DNA of 60,706 bases from Cellvibrionaceae bacterium (GCA_025800365.1 JAOXRT010000155.1:1-60706); one strand, 5' to 3'; counted from the first letter of the stretch, positions 18,185 to 28,309 are shown. Numbers and translations: made by a program. The notes: generated by a model from the letters alone, not told the origin.

Positions 18185-18925
18185 TTGGCTTGGCAGTGGT
18201 TTCACAGATTAGGTTCGCCAAAGTGGTTTTATGAAAAAACGACAGCTTGGATGCCTTGGCTATTAAGTATCAGCCTGTTGATCATTATCTCTGTTTCTAT
18301 TTGGGCATTAGGCTTTGCCCCAATGGACGCCAAGCAGGGCAATAGCTATCGAATCATGTATCTACATGTGCCTACCTCTATTGTGGCAATGGCCGCCTAC
18401 TATGTGATGGCGATAGCGGGTGGTATTGGCATCATTTGGAAAATGAAATTGTCCAATATGGTGATGAAGGTCGCCGCACCTATAGGTGCCGTATTAACGG
18501 CTTTGGCATTGTTTACCGGTGCGGTATGGGGAAAACCTACTTGGGGAACCTATTGGGTTTGGGATGCCCGTATCACCTCAGTACTCATCTTATTATTCTT
18601 GTACCTGGGGGTGATCGCCCTGCAAGAAGCGTTTAGCGATCAAGAAATGGCCGACAAAGCCAGTGCCATTTTGAGCTTAGTAGGTACGGTGAACATTCCC
18701 ATTATCTACAAGTCTGTAGATTGGTGGTTTACCCTGCATCAGCCAGCGTCAATCAAAATGACCTCAAGCAGTATTGCCTCAGAGATGCTGTACCCATTGT
18801 TAGCAATGATCATCGGTTTTTATCTGTTTTTTACTTGGGCGTTACTGTCGGCGACTCGCAGCGAAATTTTGCAGCGAGAGATTAAAACAAAATGGGTTAA
18901 GCAGGCGCTTCTACAAAAAGCCTAA
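18185..18925 (+). CDS. ccmC: Heme transport protein CcmC
   Basis: The 246-residue, six-helix membrane protein attaches heme to CcmE. It has the WWD-type heme-handling motif in the form WGTYWVWDARITS and flanking periplasmic histidines (LHVPTS, TLHQPASIK), as in the HemeHandling family. It starts with TTG at 18185, supported by a strong GAGAGAGG ribosome site ending about 7 bases upstream. Confidence 0.95.
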   Translation: MAWQWFHRLGSPKWFYEKTTAWMPWLLSISLLIIISVSIWALGFAPMDAKQGNSYRIMYLHVPTSIVAMAAYYVMAIAGGIGIIWKMKLSNMVMKVAAPIGAVLTALALFTGAVWGKPTWGTYWVWDARITSVLILLFLYLGVIALQEAFSDQEMADKASAILSLVGTVNIPIIYKSVDWWFTLHQPASIKMTSSSIASEMLYPLLAMIIGFYLFFTWALLSATRSEILQREIKTKWVKQALLQKA

Positions 18926-18933
18926 GGATTAGT

Positions 18934-19146
18934 ATGCAATTTCGATTCGATAGCTTCGCTGAATTTTTATCTATGGCCGGTCACGGTCCTTATGTTTGGG
19001 CCTGCTATTTTGCGGCTGTGCTGGCGCTGGGCTATATCATTCTAGCTCCGATTAGCCGAAGAAAGTCGATACAAACTCAGTTGCTAAGGCAGGAGAAAAT
19101 CGCCGAGCAACAATTAGCTATGCAAAATAATGACAGTAACGCTTAA
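18934..19146 (+). CDS. ccmD: Heme exporter accessory protein CcmD
   Basis: The 70-residue single-helix protein stabilises the CcmABC-CcmE complex. It has the family features: a short periplasmic start (FAEFLSMAGHGPYVWACY), one transmembrane helix (about 18-38), and a charged cytoplasmic tail. It sits 8 bases after ccmC. Confidence 0.9.
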   Translation: MQFRFDSFAEFLSMAGHGPYVWACYFAAVLALGYIILAPISRRKSIQTQLLRQEKIAEQQLAMQNNDSNA

Positions 19147-19177
19147 CCTCTAAAGTCTGATTAGAAAGAGAAGTACT

Positions 19178-19672
19178 ATGCCAATGCACCCGGTGCGAAA
19201 GCAGCGCTTAATGATTGTTTTATTTATTGTCGTCTTCGCTTCAGTGGCGGTTGGCTTAATGGCCTTCGCACTGCGACAAAACATCAATCTATTTTATCCG
19301 CCGTCCAAACTTATTAATGGCGAGGCTCCCGAGGGCGTTAATATTCGCGCTGGTGGTTGTGTGGTACCAGGCTCTATCTCCCGTAGTAAGACCGACCTTG
19401 CGGTGAGCTTTGCTATTACCGACGGTAAGGGTGATGTTACGGTTAAATATACAGGCATCTTGCCAGATCTTTTTAGTGAGGGTGAGGCCGCTGTGGTGAA
19501 TGGTCAAATGAAAGGCGGTATTTTTATGGCCGAGCAGGTGTTGGCGAAGCATGATGAGAACTATACCCCAGTAGAGGTTGCAGAAGCGATGGCGGATGCC
19601 AGCGCAAAAACCGGAACCTCACACCAGGCCAGCTGTGATGGCATGGATATGTCTGGCAATAAAAACTACTAA
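19178..19672 (+). CDS. ccmE: Periplasmic heme chaperone CcmE
   Basis: The 164-residue heme carrier is anchored by an N-terminal helix (about 11-32) with an OB-fold periplasmic domain. The covalent heme-binding histidine is His125 in VLAKHDENYTP, which is intact. One difference from E. coli is a cysteine (Cys61) in the GGxV loop where Met is usual. The C-terminal tail is short and polar with a second Cys in ASCDGMDM. Confidence 0.95.
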   Translation: MPMHPVRKQRLMIVLFIVVFASVAVGLMAFALRQNINLFYPPSKLINGEAPEGVNIRAGGCVVPGSISRSKTDLAVSFAITDGKGDVTVKYTGILPDLFSEGEAAVVNGQMKGGIFMAEQVLAKHDENYTPVEVAEAMADASAKTGTSHQASCDGMDMSGNKNY

Positions 19673-19686
19673 TAATTGGATTTCTG

Positions 19687-21663
19687 ATGATAGCCGAACT
19701 TGGACATATTGCGCTTATTGTAGCCTTGGGACTTTCATTTTTGCTGGCCGCTATTCCAATGATTGGTAGCTACAGCAATAACCTTTTGTGGATGCGCAGC
19801 TCTCGCAGCTTAGCAACAGGGGTGTTTGTTTTTATTGCTTTGGCCTATGCCTGCTTAACAATATCCTTTATGGAGAGTGATTTCTCCGTTGCTTATGTCG
19901 CAGCGACATCAAACTCTATGTTGCCTTGGTACTATAAAGCTTCAGCGGTTTGGGGTGGTCACGAAGGTTCTTTCTTATTGTGGGTGTTGATGCTTACTGG
20001 TTGGACATTTACGGTCGCCTGCTTGAGTCGCTCTTTACCAATGGCAATGGTTGCCAGAGTATTGTCGGTACTGGGCTTCTTAACGATCGGCTTTTTGCTG
20101 TTTATGCTACTCACCTCCAATCCTTTTGATCGTCTGCTGCCAGATACCCCGAGCGAAGGACGCGATCTAAATCCCTTATTGCAAGATCCGGCCTTTGTCT
20201 TCCATCCGCCTATTCTTTATATGGGCTATGTGGGTTTGAGCGTTAACTTTGCCTTTGCGATCGCTGCGCTTCTTTCCGGTCGTTTAGACAGTGCTTGGGC
20301 GCGTTGGTCTCGCCCCTGGGCAACGGCGGCTTGGGCCTTTCTAACATTAGGTATTGCCTTGGGAAGCTGGTGGGCTTATTACGAACTTGGCTGGGGCGGC
20401 TGGTGGTTTTGGGACCCGGTTGAAAACGCTTCTTTTATGCCGTGGTTAGTCTCTACCGCGCTGGTGCATTCTCTTGCAGTAACTGAAAAGCGTGGCGTAT
20501 TTAAGAGCTGGACTATTTTGTTGGCAATTTTCGCCTTCTCTCTAAGTTTGTTGGGCACCTTCTTGGTTCGTTCTGGGGTGATCACTTCAGTACATGCCTT
20601 TGCTACCGACCCTGAGCGCGGTGTATTTATTTTAGGGTTTTTGGCTCTAGTAGTGGGTGGTTCTTTAACGATCTACGCACTTAAAGCACCCACTATGAGA
20701 GCGGTTGCCACCTTTGGTTGGATGTCTAGGGAAATGTTTTTGCTGCTTAACAATATGTTGTTAATCGTGATTATGTTAACCGTATTGTTAGGCACATTGT
20801 ATCCCTTGATTGCTGACGCAATGGGCTTAGGGCGTATCTCTGTGGGCCCTCCGTTCTTCAATGCCTTTTTTGTTCCGCTGGTTTTAGTGCTCAGCATTCT
20901 CTTGGGTATTGGCTCTGTATCGCAGTGGAAAAAAACCAAAGGCCAAAAGTTGGCGAGCTTTCTTTGGATTCCAGCTGCAGCCGCTGTTCTAATGGGCTTA
21001 GCGGTAGCGCTGATGTATGGCGATGGTTTTCATTGGCAAGGTTGGCTCTGTGCAGCGATTGGCTTCTGGGTGATTGCGGTAAGCCTAAGAGACTGGTGGA
21101 GCAAGGCGAGTAAGAAACGAGGTTCAACTTTCTCGCAGTTGTTTAATATGAACGCGAGCTTTTATGCCATGATGCTGGCCCATATCGGATTAGGCATGAC
21201 CGTCGTGGGTGGTGGCTTGAGTTCGATTTACAGTGTGCAAAGCGATGTGCGACTTGCGCCTGGTGATAAGGTTAGTGTTGGAGCTTATGAGTTTAATTTC
21301 GCTGGTACCGAAGGAATTCGTGGCCCTAACTACATTGCTGATAGAGCAAATGTCACCGTGTTAAAAGATGGTAAACAGATTGCCGAACTTGGCCCTGAAA
21401 AACGCCGCTATTTTTCTGGTGGAAATATGATGACGGAAGCTTCGGTAGATTCTTCCTTTGGTCGTGATTTATATATGGCGATGGGTGAGCATTTAGGCGA
21501 GGGCGCCTGGGCGGTAAGGGTTTATGTAAAACCGTTCATTATGTGGATTTGGATAGGCTGCCTATTAATGGGCTTTGGTGGCTTTGTCGCGGTAGCGGAT
21601 AAGCGCTATCGCCGCTTAAACGCCGTGCAATCCGAAATGCCGGCGACATCAACTACCGCTTAA
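19687..21663 (+). CDS. ccmF: Cytochrome c heme lyase subunit CcmF
   Basis: The 658-residue polytopic protein takes heme from CcmE and works with CcmH to attach it to the CXXCH motif of apocytochromes. It has the WWD signature in GGWWFWDPVENASFMPWL, the periplasmic heme-b histidines (VWGGHEGS, VFHPPILYMGY), and the large C-terminal periplasmic domain. Length is as in E. coli. It sits 14 bases after ccmE. Confidence 0.96.
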   Translation: MIAELGHIALIVALGLSFLLAAIPMIGSYSNNLLWMRSSRSLATGVFVFIALAYACLTISFMESDFSVAYVAATSNSMLPWYYKASAVWGGHEGSFLLWVLMLTGWTFTVACLSRSLPMAMVARVLSVLGFLTIGFLLFMLLTSNPFDRLLPDTPSEGRDLNPLLQDPAFVFHPPILYMGYVGLSVNFAFAIAALLSGRLDSAWARWSRPWATAAWAFLTLGIALGSWWAYYELGWGGWWFWDPVENASFMPWLVSTALVHSLAVTEKRGVFKSWTILLAIFAFSLSLLGTFLVRSGVITSVHAFATDPERGVFILGFLALVVGGSLTIYALKAPTMRAVATFGWMSREMFLLLNNMLLIVIMLTVLLGTLYPLIADAMGLGRISVGPPFFNAFFVPLVLVLSILLGIGSVSQWKKTKGQKLASFLWIPAAAAVLMGLAVALMYGDGFHWQGWLCAAIGFWVIAVSLRDWWSKASKKRGSTFSQLFNMNASFYAMMLAHIGLGMTVVGGGLSSIYSVQSDVRLAPGDKVSVGAYEFNFAGTEGIRGPNYIADRANVTVLKDGKQIAELGPEKRRYFSGGNMMTEASVDSSFGRDLYMAMGEHLGEGAWAVRVYVKPFIMWIWIGCLLMGFGGFVAVADKRYRRLNAVQSEMPATSTTA

Positions 21664-21687
21664 ATATTTATACCATTTGGAGACCCA

Positions 21688-22218
21688 ATGGCTCGATTAA
21701 AGCTCTTTGTTCCATTAGCGATTTTTGTCGCCTTGGCGGCATTGTTATGGAAAGGCCTGTCGCTAGACCCGACGGCGATGCCGTCGGCTTTGAAAGATAA
21801 AGCTTTCCCTCAATTTAGCTTGCCGATACTGAAAGATGAGCAGCAGCTGAAAAATCAAAGTGATCTAAAGGGACAAGTAACACTGGTGAATGTATGGGCG
21901 ACTTGGTGTGTCGTCTGTCGAGTCGAACACCCGTATTTATTAGAATTGGCCGAGCAGGGCGTACGCATAGTTGGTGTTAATTATAAGGATCAACCGGATG
22001 CGGCACGCCAGTGGTTAAAAGATCTAAAAGACCCTTATGCATTTAGCGTGATGGATCGTGATGGACGCTTGGGCTTAGACCTTGGTGTGTTTGGTGCCCC
22101 TGAATCCTATTTGGTGGATCAACAAGGATTTATCCGCCACAAACATGTTGGCGTGGTGGACGATAAAGTCTGGGTGCGTGATTTCCTGCCGATTATTGAG
22201 CAATTAAATACAAAATAA
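21688..22218 (+). CDS. ccmG: Thiol:disulfide oxidoreductase CcmG/DsbE
   Basis: The 176-residue membrane-tethered thioredoxin (anchor about 5-22) reduces apocytochrome c cysteines in the periplasm. The fold is clear (NVWATWCVVC, GVFGAPESYLVD). The active site is Cys74-Val-Val-Cys77; most CcmG proteins have Pro next to the first Cys (CPTC), so this site may have an altered redox potential. It is the last gene of the ccm run: a terminator follows and no ccmH or ccmI is adjacent. Confidence 0.93.
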   Translation: MARLKLFVPLAIFVALAALLWKGLSLDPTAMPSALKDKAFPQFSLPILKDEQQLKNQSDLKGQVTLVNVWATWCVVCRVEHPYLLELAEQGVRIVGVNYKDQPDAARQWLKDLKDPYAFSVMDRDGRLGLDLGVFGAPESYLVDQQGFIRHKHVGVVDDKVWVRDFLPIIEQLNTK

Positions 22219-22254
22219 GCCATAAAGTCTGCTTACAAAAGTGGCTTTTCCCGC

Positions 22255-22288
22255 AAAAAATCCCGCTATGTTTAGCGGGATTTTTTTT
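22255..22288 (+). terminator. Intrinsic terminator ending the ccm operon
   Basis: Perfect stem TCCCGCTA / TAGCGGGA with a four-base loop, preceded by six A and followed by eight T. Confidence 0.93.
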
Positions 22289-22615
22289 ACAAAGTGCTGC
22301 AAAAATAGCTAAATCGAATAAGATTAGGCTTTTCTAATGTTTTTATCGAAATAAATGCGCACTTTTATGCAATATTTTAGATATATATTTCAATTTAAAA
22401 CTGTAATAATTGCTGCAATGTCAGTGCTGGTCGGTGATTGAGCAATAAGACTTAATCATTTCCTGTGTTTTCTGCCGTCTAAGCAGATGCGCAATATAAA
22501 GAATCAGCGCGGCACCATAGCGGGCCGGTAGTGATAATAATGGTTTTAAATTTCTGCCGTGCCTCTCTAAGAATAATAATCGGCCCGATTGGGTCAATGT
22601 GATAGGAGAGCATCC
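22289..22615. other. Intergenic region before the first TonB receptor
   Basis: 327 bases, A+T rich in the first half. No open frame of interest, riboswitch-like motif or repeat was seen. The receptor's ribosome site AGGAG (22604-22608) lies at its end. Confidence 0.5.
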
Positions 22616-25204
22616 ATGTTCAACCGCGACAGTTCGCAGCGCCTGTTTTTAAAATCGGCTCTAGCGATTGCCATTGCTGCCAGTGCAAATACCACGGTAG
22701 CGCAAACCAACGGTGATGATCAGCTAATTGAAGAAGTTGTTACCATTGGTACTCGTAAAGAAGGTTTGTCCCCCGAAGAAACATTATCACCGATCGATGT
22801 TATGGGTGGTAATGAGCTAGGCCAACAAGCTTCTTTTAACTTAACCGATTCATTAACCAAGGTTGCCCCTTCGCTGAATACTCAGCGTTTCCCAATTGCG
22901 GACGGTACCGCATTTGTTCGTCCGGTGACTTTGCGTAATTTATCCCCAGACCACACCCTAGTGACCGTAAATGGTACCCGTCGTCATCGCTCAGCTTTGG
23001 TGAACTTGCAGTTGGCTCCTCTAGGGACCACCAACCAGGGTTCACAGGGCGTTGATTTCTCGGCATTCCCATCTGCTGCGATCAAGCGTATTGAAGTGCT
23101 TCGTGATGGCGCCTCAGCCCAGTATGGCTCGGATGCTATTGCGGGTGTTGTTAACCTTGTTTTAAAAGATTCTAATGAAGGCCTAAGTCTCGCCGCACAG
23201 TACGGTGAGTACAGTGAGGGTGACGGCGAACGTTCAATGGTTAGCGCAAACTTTGGTTTACCATTGACTGAAAAAGGTTTCATTAATACTACTGTGGAAT
23301 ACAGCGCTTCCGATATTACCAGTCGGGGAACACCGCGTCCTGATGCCGCCTCAGTTGGCGACATCGTTGGAGATAACCTTGTGCCATATAACGGTTTTGG
23401 CCAGCGCTGGGGTGATCCAGATATTGAAGCGTTAAAACTATTTGTAAATGCTGGTATCGATCTAAACGAAACCACAGAAGTTTACGGTCACGCTTCTTAC
23501 CTAGATAATGAGACCTTATCGGGTTTCTTCTACCGTACGCCAGTACTGCCAAACGCTGCTGATCAGCAGAATATTGGTGCTCGTACTACCTTGCAGATTG
23601 ATGCCGATGGCGACGGTTTGCCTGATAATGCTTCTGCCGATATCGTAAATAGCATTGTTAACCAAGGCTTAAACCCAGCAGATTACCTAACAGCTGACAG
23701 CAATAGCCCGAGCGGTTATGTATTGCGTAACCCAATCCATGAGTTGTTCCCTGGCGGTTATAGCCCATTGTTTGGTGCAAACATTAGCGATTACAGTGTA
23801 GTACTGGGCGCTAAGGGCGAGTTTAATCCAAACTTGACTTGGGATGTTCGCGTGCGCTCGGCGGAAAACGAAGTTGAATATGTACTTGAGCAAAGTATTA
23901 ACCCAAGCTTAGGTCGCTTATCTCCAACTAGCTTTAAGCCAGGTACTTTGACCCAAGAAGAATCTAGCTTGAATGCCGATTTTGTTAAAACTTGGGATGA
24001 TTCACCGCTTAACTTAGGTTTCGGCTTTGAATGGCGTGAAGAGTCTTACACCATTGGTGCGGGTGACGCGGCTTCTATTCAGGCTGGTCCAACCACCACA
24101 ATCTTTGGCTTAGGTTCAGACGGTTTCCAAGGATTCCCTGTTGAGTCTGCGGGTACTTTCGACAGTGAGAGTTATGCTTTCTATGTAGATGCCGAAACCG
24201 ATATTACCGAACAGCTTTCTGCCGCGGTAGCGCTACGCTATGAGGACTTCGAAGAGTTTGGCTCTACGCTAGATTGGAAGATCTCTGGTCGTTACGAATT
24301 CACCGAGCAGTTTGCTGTGCGAGCTACCGTCAATACCGGATTCCACGCTCCAACGCCTGGTCAGGTTAACACCCTAAACGTAACCACAACTTCTGATTCA
24401 AGCGGTAACTTGATTCCAAGTGGTACTTATCCGGTAAATCACCCAATCGCGGTTGCATTGGGTGCGCAAGATCTTGATCCAGAAGAATCCACCAGCTTCA
24501 CCATTGGCTTTGTTTACACCCCAGGTGATAACACAACCATTACCATGGACTTCTACGATATTACTATCGAAGATCGTATCGCTCTGCAAAACTTCACCAT
24601 TGGTGATGACGAGCTGGCGAAGCTAAAAGCGGCCAATATTCCTAATGCTGATTTATTGCTGGGCAGTAATGGTAACTTCTTTGTGAATGGCTTTGAGTCT
24701 AACATTTCTGGTATTGACTTAAACATCCACTCTTCATTTGAAGTAGGCCAGGGTATGTTAGATGTGGATTTCCGCCACAACTACAACCAGCAGGAAGTAT
24801 CCGATGTTAAGTCAGGTACGATAAACCAAGGTCGAGTTTTCGATTTGGAGAATCAAGTACCTGAGCACAACTCTGTTCTTAGCTTCAACTACAGTCAGGA
24901 CATTTTTGAAGGCCTACTACGCGTAAATCGCTACGGCGACTGGAAATCTACCGGTGGCTTATTTGGCCCAGGTGATGGTAGCGATGTCTTCGATTACGGC
25001 AGTGCGGTACTGGTAGACTTGGAAGCACGTGTTGTCTTTGATGACAAATACACCGTTGCCATTGGTGGTGAAAATATCTTCGACGAATATCCAGACAGAG
25101 AAGGTAATGGCGTATTGGGCTTCTTGGGCCAGCAGTATGCAATAACTTCTCCATTTGGCTTTAATGGTGCCTTTTGGTACATGCGTGTAAGTGCTGATTT
25201 TTAA
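22616..25204 (+). CDS. TonB-dependent outer-membrane receptor
   Basis: The 862-residue receptor takes up an unidentified large or scarce substrate using TonB energy. It has a signal peptide (residues 1-30, cleaved after VAQ), a plug domain with VTLRNLSPDHTLVTVNGTRR and a VLRDGASAQYGSDAIAGVVN segment, and a 22-strand barrel ending in aromatic VSADF. The LSPDHTLVTVNG form of the plug is common in Cellvibrio- and Sphingomonas-type receptors, often for carbohydrates or aromatics. The ATG at 22616 is preferred over a TTG 27 bases earlier because AGGAG stands 7 bases before it. It is flanked by terminators, so monocistronic. Confidence 0.92.
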   Translation: MFNRDSSQRLFLKSALAIAIAASANTTVAQTNGDDQLIEEVVTIGTRKEGLSPEETLSPIDVMGGNELGQQASFNLTDSLTKVAPSLNTQRFPIADGTAFVRPVTLRNLSPDHTLVTVNGTRRHRSALVNLQLAPLGTTNQGSQGVDFSAFPSAAIKRIEVLRDGASAQYGSDAIAGVVNLVLKDSNEGLSLAAQYGEYSEGDGERSMVSANFGLPLTEKGFINTTVEYSASDITSRGTPRPDAASVGDIVGDNLVPYNGFGQRWGDPDIEALKLFVNAGIDLNETTEVYGHASYLDNETLSGFFYRTPVLPNAADQQNIGARTTLQIDADGDGLPDNASADIVNSIVNQGLNPADYLTADSNSPSGYVLRNPIHELFPGGYSPLFGANISDYSVVLGAKGEFNPNLTWDVRVRSAENEVEYVLEQSINPSLGRLSPTSFKPGTLTQEESSLNADFVKTWDDSPLNLGFGFEWREESYTIGAGDAASIQAGPTTTIFGLGSDGFQGFPVESAGTFDSESYAFYVDAETDITEQLSAAVALRYEDFEEFGSTLDWKISGRYEFTEQFAVRATVNTGFHAPTPGQVNTLNVTTTSDSSGNLIPSGTYPVNHPIAVALGAQDLDPEESTSFTIGFVYTPGDNTTITMDFYDITIEDRIALQNFTIGDDELAKLKAANIPNADLLLGSNGNFFVNGFESNISGIDLNIHSSFEVGQGMLDVDFRHNYNQQEVSDVKSGTINQGRVFDLENQVPEHNSVLSFNYSQDIFEGLLRVNRYGDWKSTGGLFGPGDGSDVFDYGSAVLVDLEARVVFDDKYTVAIGGENIFDEYPDREGNGVLGFLGQQYAITSPFGFNGAFWYMRVSADF

Positions 25205-25226
25205 TTAACTGAAAATTAGCGAACAT

Positions 25227-25254
25227 AAAAAACCGGCCTAGTGCCGGTTTTTTT
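25227..25254 (+). terminator. Intrinsic terminator after TonB receptor 1
   Basis: Stem AAACCGGC / GCCGGTTT with a short loop, followed by a T run, 23 bases after the stop. Confidence 0.9.
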
Positions 25255-25641
25255 GTTTTGGTGAAATAAGCCTGAAGATTTTTAAATTAAGTGCGCATAG
25301 TTTTATCTGGCTGGTCAGGCTCAGCCTCAATTTCGATTGTTTAGAAAATGCTCGATGACCTGTTTGCCATTGCTTCCGCGACTTCTAATGTCATATTTTC
25401 GTCAAAAAATATCATTTACTTTTTTCGAATGGGAAACGGTGTGCGCCTAAAATAGTACATATTGCGCACTGGTTGCTGGCTAAGTGATCAACTTGCTTTG
25501 TGTGTAAAGAAAGTTGGTTAAAAATGACAGTTCATATGGTCGTCTAGGCAAGCGATTGCGATTTCTATTGTTCTATAATGCTGCGCTTTTTGTTGTTTTA
25601 GCGATTGCTTATTTTTAGAACAAAATATTTTTGAGAAGAGT
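25255..25641. other. Intergenic region before the second TonB receptor
   Basis: 387 bases, A+T rich, holding the promoter region of the next gene. No convincing gene, riboswitch or repeat was seen. Confidence 0.5.
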
Positions 25642-28212
25642 ATGAAACACAATCGAATTCCGTTTCCCGTAAAAATTCTGTCTGTTGCGGTTGCTTTTAG
25701 CGCTGTAACCGCTGCGCCTGTTTGGGTACAAGCGTCTTCTTTGTTGGAAGAAGTTGTTGTAACTGCACAGAAGCGCGAGCAAAATTTGCAAGATGTACCT
25801 ATTTCTATTTCTGCTTTTAGCGGCGACGCGCTAAAAGAGATGGGTGCTGAAAGCATCAGTGATATCGGTCGTGCCACGGCTGGTGTTGAAATGAACAATG
25901 AGAGTGTTACGCAGCCAAATTATAATGTGCGTGGTATTCAAACTGATGACTTCACCGTAGGTTCTGACCCTGCTGTAGCGCTTTATGTTGATGGTGTTTA
26001 CGCGGCTCGTGGTGCTGGTGCAGAGATTCCACTAGAAGATGTTGAGCGCATTGAAATTTTGAAAGGCCCGCAGGGGACTTTATTTGGTCGTAATGCTACC
26101 GGTGGTGCGATTCACTACATTACTAAAAAACCTGGCGATGAAGCTGAGCGCTCAGTAAATCTAAGCTTGGGTAACTACGGTAAAAAGAAATTTAGTTTTT
26201 CCGTAAATCAGCCAATTAGCGATACGCTAGCAGCACGTGTTAGTGGTACGGTAAATAACCGCAATGGCTATTTGAACAACAATAATGGCCCTGATTTAAA
26301 CGATGTTGATAGCCAATCCGTACGCGCAGCTATTCGTTGGGATGCCAGCGACAACACTGAAGTTATTTGGCGTGGCGAGTACAGCGAGCTTTCGCAAAAC
26401 TCTGGTACCGTCTATACCACTACCGAAAGCGTTTATGCCGCGGGTAATGTAGAAGGTGCTTACGATCTTTACGGCGACGTGTCTTTAGATGAAACTTCGC
26501 TGGAAGAACGTGATTTGTTTGGTACTTCACTAGAAGTTAATCACGAATTCGAAAGCGCGACTTTTACCTCGATCACGGCTTTCCGTTCGATGAATGTAAA
26601 CTTCATCAACGACGAAGATGGTTCGTCTGATCCTTCCCATTACTTTGCTTCTGAAAACATCGATGACCAAGATCAGTTTTCACAAGAGTTTCGTCTAGTC
26701 GGCGATTGGAACGATCTTAAGTGGACGGTAGGTTTGGCTTACAGCAAAGAGCATGTCGACCACATTACTGAAGCAACCGCTACCACTAGCATGTTGGAAA
26801 ACTTCGCAATTTATAATGCCTTGTTAGCCGATCCGAATGCCTTGGCTGCAACTCCTTTGCAGATTACTGGTGCACAACTAGGTATCGATGCTAATTCCAC
26901 CGAGCAAGAAGTTGCCGAAGTGGTTAATGGCGTTCGTAGTACTTTGGCGGGCGCTGGCTTAGAGGGTTTGGCGCTTTCAAGCTTCTTGTTCTCCGCATAT
27001 GCCGCTACGCCAAACCCATTTAACCCGGCCAGCCCATTTGGCGCCTTGCATATTGTAAGCTGTGGCCCGACGAATGCGGGTGATGTTGCAGCGTCTGCCG
27101 GTGCCTTTGCGGCGATTGGTGGTTGCATGTTGCCACAAATTCAAGCGCGCATTAACAATAACCCAACTTGGCAAGAATCTGTGCGCAATACTGGTACCTA
27201 TGAGAGTAGTGCTTTGTATACCGATTTCACCTATGCCGTTAATGACGATATGAACATCAGTGCGGGCTTGCGTTATACCTATGACGAGAAGAGCTTTACG
27301 GTTCAAACGGGCTATAACCCAGCCAATAATTTGGTAACTAATATTCTTGGTCAGCCATTACCGCTAGGTGTTTTCTTCTTTAATTCCGGTATTGATGGCG
27401 GTAACGTTGTTCAGCAATACGATGAAGATTGGGACGCTCTGTCTGGTCGTTTAGTAGTTGATTATTTCTTCAGCCAAAACGCCATGGTTTACGGTAGTGT
27501 AGCAACGGGCTTTAAGTCTGGTGGTTTTAACAGTCTAAGCTTTGGTCCAGGTATTGAGCCAACCTTCGATCAGGAAGAGGTGACCAACTATGAGATCGGA
27601 TTTAAAGGCGATTTCCTAGATGGCGAACTGCGTTATAACGTTGCTGCTTATTTCTATGAGTATGACAATAAACAAGATCTACAATTGATCGGTCCTGCTA
27701 ATGCGATTCCAAGCTACAACATTACTACCGCTGATGCTGAAGGTAAGGGCGTTGACATGGAATTGTATTGGTCTGTTACTGATGCATTCTTCTTGTCGGC
27801 CAACTACAGCTTCTTAGATACTGAAATTACTCGTTACGATGTAATCTTTGGTGAGCGTGATCAGACTGGTGAGCCATTGGCCAACACGCCTGAGCACAAG
27901 TTCTACATCATGGGTGAATACACCATCCCAGTAACAGATGTAGGTGATTTGGTATTGCGCGCTGACTACAACTGGGTTGATGATCGTATCGGTCAGCTAC
28001 GCGGTGAAGAAATTGAAGATTATTTCACTGTGAATGCTCGTGCTACTTTGATCAGCTCTGATGACACTTGGAGTGTTGCTTTGTGGGCAAATAATCTAAC
28101 CGACGAAGAAGATCTGTTGGATTACACAGGCCCTGGTAGCGCTGTCGGTTCTCATACTGTAGCTCGTCGCTTGCCTCGTATGGTAGGTGTGGATCTAGGT
28201 TATAGATTCTAG
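25642..28212 (+). CDS. TonB-dependent outer-membrane receptor
   Basis: The 856-residue receptor has a signal peptide (about 1-31, ending VQA), then the TonB-box-like EEVVVTAQKREQNLQDVPIS typical of the large iron-complex/pesticin-type receptor subfamily. The plug has VALYVDGVYAARGAGAE and ILKGPQGTLFGRNATGGAIH. The barrel ends GVDLGYRF with a terminal Phe. It differs from the preceding receptor in subfamily, so the two are not a recent duplication. The ligand is unknown; no regulator or transporter is adjacent. A GAGAAGAGT ribosome site supports ATG 25642. Confidence 0.93.
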   Translation: MKHNRIPFPVKILSVAVAFSAVTAAPVWVQASSLLEEVVVTAQKREQNLQDVPISISAFSGDALKEMGAESISDIGRATAGVEMNNESVTQPNYNVRGIQTDDFTVGSDPAVALYVDGVYAARGAGAEIPLEDVERIEILKGPQGTLFGRNATGGAIHYITKKPGDEAERSVNLSLGNYGKKKFSFSVNQPISDTLAARVSGTVNNRNGYLNNNNGPDLNDVDSQSVRAAIRWDASDNTEVIWRGEYSELSQNSGTVYTTTESVYAAGNVEGAYDLYGDVSLDETSLEERDLFGTSLEVNHEFESATFTSITAFRSMNVNFINDEDGSSDPSHYFASENIDDQDQFSQEFRLVGDWNDLKWTVGLAYSKEHVDHITEATATTSMLENFAIYNALLADPNALAATPLQITGAQLGIDANSTEQEVAEVVNGVRSTLAGAGLEGLALSSFLFSAYAATPNPFNPASPFGALHIVSCGPTNAGDVAASAGAFAAIGGCMLPQIQARINNNPTWQESVRNTGTYESSALYTDFTYAVNDDMNISAGLRYTYDEKSFTVQTGYNPANNLVTNILGQPLPLGVFFFNSGIDGGNVVQQYDEDWDALSGRLVVDYFFSQNAMVYGSVATGFKSGGFNSLSFGPGIEPTFDQEEVTNYEIGFKGDFLDGELRYNVAAYFYEYDNKQDLQLIGPANAIPSYNITTADAEGKGVDMELYWSVTDAFFLSANYSFLDTEITRYDVIFGERDQTGEPLANTPEHKFYIMGEYTIPVTDVGDLVLRADYNWVDDRIGQLRGEEIEDYFTVNARATLISSDDTWSVALWANNLTDEEDLLDYTGPGSAVGSHTVARRLPRMVGVDLGYRF

Positions 28213-28285
28213 TTTACCTATTGCTGCCATCATGCTGTCGTAATTGTGTCAAATTACTTGCATGCCGGTAGCCAGCATCGCTATG

Positions 28286-28309
28286 GCCGCGCTCATGCGC
28301 GGCTATCTT
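28286..28309. terminator. GC-rich hairpin between receptor 2 and pabB
   Basis: Perfect stem GCCGCGC / GCGCGGC with a TCAT loop, then TATCTTT. It lies between converging genes. The T-run is weak, so function as a terminator is likely but not sure. Confidence 0.45.

Noticed and set aside
22589-22615. TTG start nine codons upstream for the first TonB receptor
   Set aside because: The added residues do not fit a signal peptide and AGGAG is placed for the ATG at 22616.
22290-22615. Cobalamin riboswitch ahead of the TonB receptor
   Set aside because: No B12-box-like conserved segment found by eye.
26811-27306. Long minus-strand frames inside the second TonB receptor
   Set aside because: Shadows of a clearly coding barrel domain.
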